Below, in pieces: positions 56,282 to 64,000 of a stretch of DNA of 64,000 bases. The translations under genes were made by a program, and so were the position numbers. Below the pieces are notes generated by a model. It had not been told where the DNA came from. It saw nothing but the letters and a program-made list of their open reading frames with translations, and made no database searches. How positions within the stretch are numbered: the first letter of the stretch is position 1; the number at the start of each line of letters is the position of its first letter. The stretch comes from Athripsodes cinereus. Its lineage: Eukaryota > Arthropoda > Insecta > Trichoptera > Leptoceridae. The DNA is taken from positions 3,405,572 to 3,469,571 of the forward strand of contig OX388325.1 of the NCBI GenBank assembly GCA_947579605.1, in the 5' to 3' direction.

Positions 56282-56974
56282 GAAGAAATAAAAGTTGGAA
56301 GCATACTTAAAACAAAAAAAATGTCGTTTTATCAAAATAGAAAAAGAATTTTATATAAAATATCGTTATGCACATTTGTGCATAACGCAGGAACACGCAG
56401 ATATTTTAGCTTTTTTTTATTTTGGTGGTAATAAAAAGTATAATATATGGAAAGTAACGAAATTAACTATAGTTTTATTAAACTAGATACTTTTTTCTGT
56501 TGAAATATAATGACATTTTTACATTTTGCTTTAAAAAGCTATCAAAGTGTTAAGGAACAATGTCAAATTTGTATGAGGCGCAGAATGAAGAGTACTTTTA
56601 AAATTCAAATTTAATAGTTATAAATTGATGAAAAATTAATATCTTCCGATAATTTAATAAAAAATATATGCAACTTAAGATAAAATCATAAGTTTTTTCG
56701 CAATTATATGCGTATATTTTTTTTAATGTAATATGAAAGTGAGGAACCATCGGGTATTTTTACAATAAGCAACGTTTTTGGTTTTTGGCGATATCGTCTT
56801 TATTTTTTTTTATTATAATGGCAGCACTGGAAATCGGCGACCTTCAGCGTTTGACATTTCTCTTATCAGCTGGGTAATGGGTTTGCGCTTATTTTTTTTT
56901 TTAATCTAGTAGGTATTTTGGCAACGGGAGATTGTGCTTAAAATTCAAAGCAACATCTATTGAATATATTTAAA
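56282..56974. other. Upstream region of the dehydrogenase gene
   Basis: AT-rich, no other gene. The 5' UTR of the following gene should end here, but I cannot place the transcription start. Confidence 0.4.
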
Positions 56975-57250
56975 ATGTTTGAGCGGGTTCTGTATATAGC
57001 TCTACCAATAGTTTTAACTATCGGTTTGATAAGAAAATATCTCGATTACGCATGGGGACATTGTAGAAGCACGCATTCTTTAAGAGGCAAGACTTTTTTG
57101 ATAACCGGCGCAAACAGCGGTATCGGTTTTGAGACTGCTAAAGTTCTTGCAAAGAGACATGCAAGAGTCATTCTCGCTTGTCGTAATGCTGAGAAAGCCA
57201 AGAAAGCTATCGAAGGCATCAGAGCAGAATGTAAGAAGTGTGGAGAGTTG
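56975..57250 (+). CDS. Retinol dehydrogenase-like SDR, first coding exon
   Basis: ATG at 56975 in good context (aaaATG); 92 codons to donor 'GAGTTG|GTAAGT', ending in phase 0. Residues ~4-20 form an N-terminal membrane anchor ('VLYIALPIVLTIGLI'). Residues 39-51 'KTFLITGANSGIG' are the Rossmann nucleotide-binding loop of short-chain dehydrogenases, and 'ILACRN' (66-71) is the segment where NADP preference is set in the retinol dehydrogenase 11-14 group. The catalytic Y-x3-K and NNAG motifs should be in later exons; none is visible in the following 6.7 kb, so the first intron is long and full of transposons. Likely an ER-membrane oxidoreductase acting on retinoids or similar lipids; substrate inferred from family only. 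Confidence 0.9.
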
Positions 57251-58036
57251 GTAAGTACTTCTAATTCTATTTTTAGGTTAAGTAGAATTTATTGACCAAA
57301 CAACTGCTCGACTCTAATGTCAATTTATTATGTATGTCCAAGCAAAATGTCTTAAAACACAATTTTTCAGTATGGCCTTACAAAGTTTTTTCGACAATTA
57401 TATTTGCTTTTACTTCTTATAATATTGTGTCCTTAGTTAACACATAGTCACTGCCAAAGATGATTGTGGATAATCATAGCTATTAAGGGCCCCCTTTTAG
57501 CAAAAACGGTAAAATATTAAATTTTCACAAATTTGATAGAAAAACTGCCAAAACTTGTTGACCCTTGCGAACACATTGATTTGATAAAATATAAAAACAA
57601 ATATTTATTACCAATATTAGTTTTACTTAAAAATAAATAAATCGCAGACTGTCGAGATTTATTTACATAGGTACTCTTTGTTATATCAAATTACAAATTA
57701 TTTGTAAAAAATATAATTATATATCTTATTCATCCTATCAAGCGTATAAATACTAGGTAGGGGAAAGTCCTACAGTACCGGCCGGCACCTAGTACCGGCC
57801 AGTTGCAATTTACGAAATTCTACAACGGATAGCGCTGAGACAGTTATTTCAATTCAAGTAATACGTTTTCACAAGCATATGCCTCGCACAGCGGCGAGAT
57901 ATTTCCACAAGCTTCCTGTCAGTGCTAAAATTTGTGTTAAATATAGTGGAAATGCGACGCACAATTAGAGTTCTGTGAATGATTTTATAGTTTTGAGGAC
58001 GAATTCTAAAGAAATCAAACTTGGTATGTATTGACT

Positions 58037-58200
58037 GTTTATATTTATTTATTTGATCAATAAACGGCAATTTGCCTTTTACAATAGGTTTAATACATAT
58101 GTATAACAAATCAACAATACAACAGTCTATAAATATATATAAAAAATGCACTAATAACATTCAAATAGAAAAGAAACAAAACCAATAACAGAAATTTAGT
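58037..58200 (-). mobile_element. LINE 3'-end insertion
   Basis: Minus strand ends 'aaaaggcaaattgccgttta' + 'ttgatcaaataaataaatat', the same 3' signature as other LINEs here; UTR only. Confidence 0.7.
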
Positions 58201-58410
58201 CGCATGGGTAACAATAATCATGCTCAGCTGCAAATACCGGCTATTATAAAATATATTGAAAATCAATTATTATCCGCACAGTCTTATGCTATGTTGAAAT
58301 AATATTTTACCCCGTTCCCTACAGTACCGGCCACAAAATTGTCCCCCAGTACCAGCCACTATTTAAATTAATGTTTGTGTAATTCATTTTGCTCATAGAT
58401 ACACCAAGAT

Positions 58411-58692
58411 GTTTGGCAATGAAAACAATGGTGAGATGAAGAAAAAAAGGGCACCTGGGATCCTGAAAATATGTGAAAAGCCGTGAAAAAGGTACTGAGT
58501 AATGAAATGAGTGGGGCGCGTCAGGCCGCAGATCGTTATCATGTATCAAGAACAACATTGAATGATGGAATTAGGGGTATTAAATTATGAGGATGGATAC
58601 AATGTGGAAACTGCAGTGCTTGGGTCCATGAAGCTTGTCCAAACGTATCAGAGCTATCAAATCAATATATTTGCGATTATTGCCTTAAATAA
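58411..58692 (+). pseudogene. pogo-like transposase: psq HTH joined to a PHD finger
   Basis: 'TWDPENM' + 'KAVKKVLSNEMSGARQAADR' and 'YHVSRTTLNDGIRGI' form a pipsqueak HTH; an extra base makes a TGA after 'ENM'. About 10 codons later, in another frame, 'GWIQCGNCSAWVHEACPNVS' and 'YICDYCLK' form the last two Cys/His pairs of a PHD finger, ending at TAA. The CENP-B HTH and DDE core between them are deleted. A C-terminal PHD finger is known from some insect pogo transposases. Confidence 0.75.
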
Positions 58693-59579
58693 ATATTGAA
58701 ATTTTTGCTGGCCGGTACTAGAGGCCAATTTTTTTGAAGTTGATTTTTCTTTGTCTTGTAATTTTGTTAATAAAGTTGATTATTTCAAAATATATTGATA
58801 TTTTATTATTTTTATTTATAGTACAAGAGTTCCTTTATACATATCATTGGGTATTTTGCATGTCACCGAGAGGATTTTTGTTTTATTATAAATAAACCTT
58901 AAGGTGTTGGTACTGTAGGACTTCCCCCTATAAATTTTAGCAAACTTTTTTTAGTATAAAAAAAATTGAGTTCATGTGGTGATTTTTGGTTTCAAATTTT
59001 TTTTTTTTTTTTAAATCGGTCAATATCCATGAAGAAAACAAAAAAAAATAGAATTTATTTGTTCCATAATTGTAATAACTATCTATCTATTCGTAATATA
59101 TAAAAAAAAAATATGAAAATTTGCAGGATTCTTGTGCATTTATGTACCAAACACACTCCCGAATTCGATTTTTAAAAATATGCTTTTTTATAAACGAATA
59201 CTATGAAGCTTAAATCAAGTTTTTTTTTAAAGTGAAAGTTTGATATTGGTTATAAATATTTGTTTTCATATTTTATTAAATCAAAATGTTCGTAGGGTCA
59301 ACAAGTTTTGAGAGTTTGTTTACCAAACTTGTTGAAAATTGAATGTTTTATCGTTTTTGCTAAAGGGGCCTCTTAACTATGATAAGTGTCATTTTTTTTT
59401 TTAAATTCAATAATATTTTGTTAAATGACATTGTATTTCTTTTTTTAACACAACAATTAATACAGATACAATAATTTGTAGAGACTATTCGATTAAAACT
59501 ATTATTAAAACATGTTCCCCTTATAGAGACAAGTCACATGTGTAGGAGGGTATTCTATCTATTTATTTATTTTATTGTT

Positions 59580-59825
59580 GGGGTAAAATATGCACCGCGA
59601 CCTATAAGATCTATTTTACTCACCCTACTCAGCTTTCCCGGTGTTGCCCGTCAAAGCACACCCTCAAGTTCCAGACATGTTATGAAGTCTAGGATCTTAA
59701 GGGGGTCCAAGGTGTGGAGAGATTCCACTTCTACCCTGTGTCTACCTAGGGCTTTGATTCTTGCGAATACCACGGCATTGCATTCCGCTAGGAGATGTCG
59801 AGGAGTCTCGGCCTCTTCACATATT
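59580..59825 (-). pseudogene. LINE ORF2 end fragment (same family as the right-edge LINE)
   Basis: About 240 bp nearly identical to 63055-63290: last residues after RNase H ('EEAETPRHLLAECNAV', 'LHTLDPLKILDFI') and the 3' UTR 'cttataggtcgcggtgcata'. It stops abruptly on its 5' side at about 59825. Confidence 0.85.
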
Positions 59826-60109
59826 TATCTATAGATATCACAGTAATTAAATACACTATAAAAAGGTTAACAAGAAATTCATCGTTATGTTCATAGTTCA
59901 TAAGTTGGCCTAAATTTGATATAGTGTATTTTCTTTCCAACGTACAGGTAAACGTAAGATAATTTTATATATCTTGATAGGTGCATAATGTCTACGATTG
60001 GCTCTACTTCCATCAACAAATTATCGATCCCGGCTCATGGTTCAACTTTCATCTCAAACTCTTGCAGTTACGGGTGCTCATTTCACAGTCGTCAAGTGAT
60101 CACTCGACA

Positions 60110-60450
60110 TGTCATCAAGCACCATACCTCTCAGCCAAATATATCTTCTTGGTCATTTTGTCCTCATTCATTCTTTCCACATGCCCAAACCACCGTAGCT
60201 TATTTACATAAAATACATATGTACCTAATATTAGTTTACTTACTTCCGATGGCCGAACAGCCCTTGTAGGACCTTTGCCTCCGAAAAAATAGATCCACAA
60301 GCCTTTCTATCCTGAGCAATGGACTGCCAGTCGTCTTTAGCATTGACCTCCTCTAGATCTCGGTCGATGTTATCTAACAATCTTTGTCATGGTCTCCCCA
60401 ACTGTCTCCTGCCCTTGGGTATACCCTGCAGAATACCTTTAGTCGCCCTT
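60110..60450 (-). pseudogene. LINE ORF2 C-terminal fragments
   Basis: 'RRQLGRPWQRLLDNIDRDLE', 'DWQSIAQDRKACGSIFSEAK' and 'VLQGLFGHRK' (about 60450-60255) are an RTE-type tail. 'LRWFGHVERMNEDKMTKKIY' + 'LAERYGA' (about 60200-60115) is an upstream piece related to 52270-52540. The two pieces are probably separate stubs. Confidence 0.7.
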
Positions 60451-60916
60451 TCAGTATAGTATAGTATAATGTTAGTATACCTATATATAGATATACTACA
60501 ACGTAAATAAGTCACAATATCACCGGTGCGACGCTGGCGGACAGGACACTGTTTTTTGTGTTATCGCTGGTGATACGTTGGCAGGCGAAAGGTTAATTGT
60601 CACAATATAGGTAATAAGATGTTCATAATGAGCTGTGCCTTTACGTGATATTTTAGTAATACCTTCCTTCTACAAGATACATGAAAAGTTTAATAAAAGT
60701 TGGTTTGCGACTGCGATTTCTCAGATTTCTCTCATCCTCTCATCCTCCATTCCTCCGTTTTAAAGCGATATTATATTTTTTATTTTTGCCAATGCCCCAC
60801 TATATGTTCATTTTCTCATTTTATAATGTCATTTTAACTAAATATGATTGACTCATTTCACGTTGTTGTATTTTTCTTTCTTTTTTGTAGACTTGTGAAC
60901 ATGCCGATTTATTAGT
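60451..60916. other. No gene seen
   Basis: AT-rich intronic sequence. Confidence 0.5.
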
Positions 60917-61275
60917 AACTAGCTGGCCCAGCGAACTTCGTACCGCCTAAGAATCAATGAATGATTACATACATACATCTTCTTCCCCTTGTCCTAGTTC
61001 GGTTGGGGGCCCATTGCCCCTAGTTATCTCCTCCAGAGATCCCTGTCTACCGCTGCTTCCAGGACCTCTGGCCACTCCAAACCAAGCCTTCAACCTTCAA
61101 ACACAGGTTCGACACCTGCCCTTGCCAGCTTCTTCTAGGGCGGCCCATCGATCTACTGCCCTCTCCTACAGACTTTATGAATGATTAATATTTTTAATCT
61201 CTTTACAAACTCCCGTAATTGTCCAAGTGTCATCGTAGGTATAGTGTAAAAAATAAAATTCATTTGGAACTTTCA

Positions 61276-61575
61276 CAGTTAAGCGGCCCCACCCGTTGTC
61301 GAGTTCCTACTTTTTTCCATATAAAAAGTAATATTTTCGAAACTTGAGGAAATTGTTGCCATATATGTTGCAACTATGAAACTTGAGCGGCCCCACCCGT
61401 TGTCGAGTAATATGTACGGAACTTTAGGAAATTAATATTCGACGTAGATTTTTTTTGCCGGCATTTAAAATAATTCTACATATGGCAACAATTTCATCCA
61501 GTTTCAAAAATAATACTTTTTCTATGGAAAAAAGTACTCGACAACGGGTGGGGCCGCTTAACTGCGAAAATTCCA
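61276..61575. repeat. Inverted duplication (~95-bp arms)
   Basis: 'gttaagcggccccacccgtt' + 'gtcgag' ... 'gaggaaattgttgccatat' (61277-61370) is inverted at 61483-61572. A third 'gcggccccacccgttgtcga' lies between the arms at about 61388. The single-copy version is at 5627-5706. Confidence 0.85.
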
Positions 61576-61577
61576 TT

Positions 61578-61820
61578 AATTTTTTTACATAGACAATTCA
61601 CACACATCGAGCTAGTCCCAACCTAAGATGAATCTTGTATTATGGGTACTAACGCGACGATACACACATACAATGCACTATATACATAATATGTAACACC
61701 CAGACCCAGGACAATTTGAAAAAGGTCATTCTTCACTTTGCACTGGCCGATAATCGAACCCGTGACCTCGTGACTCAAAGGCAAAAGTGCTACCTCCGCG
61801 CCCCACCCGGCGACATGAAC
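61578..61820 (-). mobile_element. tRNA-derived SINE (uninterrupted copy)
   Basis: Same SINE as 5732-6353, about 245 bp, with a short A-tail at 61578-61586. The B box is degraded ('GGGTTCGATTAT'). It contains the uninterrupted 'gggtactaacgcgacg' that is split at 5803. Confidence 0.78.
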
Positions 61821-62560
61821 AATTTATATTGGATAATTAACTTAACTCAGATTTTTTTATAAATTATCTGCTGTACGTAATATAATTATGTAGGTTTAAA
61901 CCTATTTATTTAAAATTTATAAAAATTCTTTCCATGATTTTTCCAAAATTGAAATATCAGAACCACTCACAGTTGTTGAATTGTGTGGATAACGATTCTA
62001 ATTTAAAAATATATACAAAAATTATTCTGTAAATAGGCCAATCTGTGAAAAAAACTTCATTGTTGATTTTGTATAATTCTCCATATTGCATTTTTATTGA
62101 AATTAAAAATGTATAGCGTAAATAATTTTCTTCGTAATTTTTCTTCTCTGCCTACAAATTTCACAACACAATCTTCAACAGAACTACATGAACACATTCT
62201 TATTTTCATCTTTAATAGCACAATTTATAGTTAAATAATAGTTTTCCATCTGCAATAATAAAATACAATTGCAAATATAATATGTGCACGTCCACATTTA
62301 TGTGACAGATTATAGTAGAAAAAATATTAATTCATCAGTTTGACACACCATTTTCATATTGATTATGGTAATTTGATTCTTAATACAGCAGAACATAAGG
62401 ATTATTTTAGCACAATGCAACAGGCGACGTGGGAGCGCTTAAAGCGCCATAACTCTCCATATTGTTTTTATTTTTGAAATTAAAAATGTATGGCGTAAAT
62501 AATTTTCTTCGTATTTTTTCTTACTGTGAATTTGTAAGATGTTTTCATAGCCTATAGTGC

Positions 62561-62950
62561 ATACCATACCCCATAATATAATAATAATAATAATCATCAT
62601 CATCGCCATCAACGCCCTCTCGGGAGCACAGGGCAGAAACCAGCCTCCTCCATTCAGAGCGTCTCTGTGCCAATTGCGTCACCTCTTCCCACGACATTCC
62701 TTGCGCTCTGATATCGTTGTCATAGGAACGGTGTATTGTGAAAGAGGGACGCCCGGGCCTACGGAACCCCTGCGGACGGAAGAACAGTGCTCTTTTTGGC
62801 CAACTATCATTGGGCATTCTCAAAACATGTCCCAGCCAGGACCATCGTCTCTCTTGTATTACGGAGATTACAGGTCTCTGCTGGGTGCGCCGGCGCACAG
62901 CATCATTTGTAACATGTTCATACCATCTGACATCCAAAATCCTTCTAAGA
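62561..62950 (-). pseudogene. RTE-like LINE 3' fragment with flanking 11-bp duplication
   Basis: Clean frame 'MDVRWYEHVTNDAVRRRTQQ', 'RWSWLGHVLRMPNDSWPKRA', 'SFTIHRSYDNDIRAQGMSWE', 'WRRLVSALCSREG', then (GAT)n and (TTA)n. 'atagcctatag' flanks both sides (about 62547-62557 and 62961-62971). Between the left duplication and the tail lie about 35 bp matching the 3' end of the right-edge LINE in the opposite orientation. Confidence 0.85.
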
Positions 62951-63042
62951 CAATAATAATAGCCTATAGTTTATTCCGGGTGGAAAAGAATCCAACAAAT
63001 CAGAGATCATTCAAATCTTTACAGCCATTCTTGAGTTATTAT

Positions 63043-63124
63043 TATTATATTATGGGGTATGGTATGCACCGCGACCTATAAGATCTATTGTACTCCCCCT
63101 ACTTAGCTTTCCCGGTGTTACCAG
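63043..63124 (-). mobile_element. 3' UTR of the right-edge LINE
   Basis: Minus strand 'cttataggtcgcggtgcata' then 'ccataccccataatataata', ending at the composite repeat's 'cttgagttat'. The unoccupied site is seen at about 6776-6790. Confidence 0.8.
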
Positions 63125-64000
63125 TCAAAGCGAATCCTCAAGTCCTAGACATTTTATGAAGTCCAGGATCTTGAGGGGGTCCAAGGTGTGGAGAGACTCC
63201 ACTTCTACCCAGTGCCTGCCTAGGGTTTTGATTCTTGCGAATCCCACAGCATTGCAGTCCGCCAAGAGATGTCGAGGAGTCTCGGCCTCTTCTTCGCAAA
63301 ATCTACAGGTGCCATCTTCTTCAAGTCCCAGTTTGCGTAGGTGTTCCCTGAGTCTGCAGTGACCCGTTAGGAAGCCTGTTATTGCCTTGAGACTTGTTTT
63401 ACTTAGGTTAGTGCAAGTCTTGGCCCTTTTGGATTTATATCCTCCGAGCAGTTCCTTGGCTTGCCTAAGCCTAGGGAGATTCTTCCATAGTTCGTTTCTT
63501 TCTTGTCTCCCTTTCTTTTTAATTTCCTCTTGGAAAAACGTATGTCCCAAACCACAGAATGGTTCTGGTCCATAGAGTTGCGTTGCCGCACCCTTTCTTG
63601 CCAGCTTATCAGCTCGTTCATTTCCCTCAACCCCGATGTGTCCGGGTACCCAGAGGAGGGTGACTTTATTCTTCTTGCCTAACTCGTTAAGTTTGAGGAG
63701 GCATGTCCAAACCATCTTGGAGTTGATGATGTTTGAACCCAATGCTTTAATAGCTGCTTGACTGTCAGATAGTATAGCTATATGTTGCTTACTGTATCCT
63801 CTGTCGAGATTGAACTGGATACATCTTTCCAGAGCATATATTTCTGCTTGGAAGACACTTGGGAATTTTCCCATTGCTTCAGAGTATTCGGTGCGCGGCC
63901 CGTAGACTCCTGCTCCAGTTCCCTCTTCTGTTTTGGATCCATCCGTATACCATACGATGGTTCCATTCTTGAGAGAGTGTATAATATCCTCGTCCCATTC
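63125..64000 (-). CDS. LINE ORF2 RNase H and C-terminal region (partial, runs off right edge)
   Basis: Open without interruption from 64000 to the stop at 63125. RNase H motifs in order: 'IVWYTDGSKTEEGTGAGVYG' (Asp), 'VFQAEIYALERCI' (Glu), 'AILSDSQAAIKAL' (Asp) and 'LLWVPGHIGVEGNERADKLA' (His/Asp). A Cys/His tail 'CRFCEEEAETPRHLLADC' follows, as in Loa/I-group LINEs. RNase H removes the RNA strand after reverse transcription. The RT would lie upstream, outside the window. No lesions are seen. A shorter copy is at 59580-59825. Confidence 0.88.
   Translation of the reverse strand, partial: EWDEDIIHSLKNGTIVWYTDGSKTEEGTGAGVYGPRTEYSEAMGKFPSVFQAEIYALERCIQFNLDRGYSKQHIAILSDSQAAIKALGSNIINSKMVWTCLLKLNELGKKNKVTLLWVPGHIGVEGNERADKLARKGAATQLYGPEPFCGLGHTFFQEEIKKKGRQERNELWKNLPRLRQAKELLGGYKSKRAKTCTNLSKTSLKAITGFLTGHCRLREHLRKLGLEEDGTCRFCEEEAETPRHLLADCNAVGFARIKTLGRHWVEVESLHTLDPLKILDFIKCLGLEDSL

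Larger units (their letters stand above)
57760..58928. mobile_element. Deleted pogo-like element (TA target)
   Basis: Flanked by TA at 57758-57759 and 58929-58930. Ends 'GGGGAAAGTCCTACAGTACC' and, inverted, 'GGGGGAAGTCCTACAGTACC'; 'agtaccggccag' words repeat inside both ends. Its coding remnant keeps only the first and last domains of a transposase. Confidence 0.88.
57470..59388. mobile_element. Long-TIR element in the dehydrogenase intron
   Basis: About 170 bp at 57470-57640 ('ttttagcaaaaacggtaaaa', 'aaaacttgttgaccctt', 'aaacaaatatttattaccaa') is inverted at about 59230-59388 with scattered differences. No coding remnant belongs to it. Its interior is occupied by the pogo-PHD element. Confidence 0.75.
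60917..63042. repeat. Composite dispersed repeat, copy 2
   Basis: Same blocks as 5268-6836 in the same order. Extra material here: an inverted duplication (61276-61575), a segment at about 62135-62540 with a duplicated 'gtatggcgtaaataattttc' stretch, and the RTE-like insertion (62561-62950). The right end 'cattcttgagttat' is cut by a LINE at 63043. Confidence 0.8.

Overview
This is a eukaryotic window, almost certainly from an insect and most likely a moth or butterfly (Lepidoptera). The DNA is AT-rich. It carries spliceosomal GT-AG exons, a tRNA-derived SINE, many Jockey-, R1-, I- and RTE-like LINEs, piggyBac, pogo, mariner and hAT DNA transposons and a gypsy LTR element. The SINE body and scattered 'gtaggtacct' runs are what I associate with lepidopteran genomes. 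The order-level call is an inference (about 0.6); insect is much surer. There are no operons, bacterial promoters, CRISPR arrays or rRNA genes.

Host gene content is very low. (1) 26294-28477, minus strand: a two-exon gene for the N-terminal half of a large insect protein that looks like a nuclease-like domain followed by an (absent) NACHT/STAND half. It contains a perfect 12-copy, 27-bp in-frame minisatellite and its 3' end runs into a retrotransposon fragment. (2) 35464-35649, minus: one internal, proline/alanine-rich exon of an unidentified gene, flanked by consensus splice sites. (3) 56975-57250, plus: first coding exon of a membrane-anchored short-chain dehydrogenase (retinol-dehydrogenase-like); its first intron occupies the rest of the window on the plus strand. 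(4) 32284-32575, plus: an unrecognised open frame that could be a terminal exon.

Everything else is layered mobile DNA. 1-10 kb: an endonuclease-bearing LINE ORF2 and a LINE ORF1 in the same orientation, each ending at a similar (TA)n tract, with a Jockey-type LINE, a SINE-containing composite repeat and RTE-like stubs between them. 10-18 kb: an R1-like relic and several plus-strand Jockey-type LINEs, one interrupted by another. 18.7-23.9 kb: GC-rich tandem ~180-bp units and a 3.7-kb DNA element with perfect 33-bp terminal inverted repeats that encloses an I-like LINE relic. 29-34 kb: a LINE split by another LINE tail, then gypsy pol and LINE gag fragments. 35.8-39.7 kb: a nearly complete piggyBac with TTAA ends and a transposase broken by one frameshift. 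40.2-43.3 kb: a degenerate gypsy element. 45.5-49.6 kb: a nest of several elements including a pogo-like transposon. 49.7-51.0 kb: a mariner-like DD41D element. 51.2-56.3 kb: a ~108-bp satellite split by an RTE stub, a TIR element with GCGGAT repeats, and a hAT element with an 8-bp target duplication. 57.4-63 kb, inside the dehydrogenase intron: a long-TIR element enclosing a pogo-like element with a PHD finger, then a second copy of the composite repeat. The window ends in an RNase H-bearing LINE.

The strongest candidates for something new are the truncated nuclease-like/NACHT-family gene with its exact minisatellite, the 33-bp TIR element with repeated subterminal motifs, and the pogo-PHD deletion derivative.
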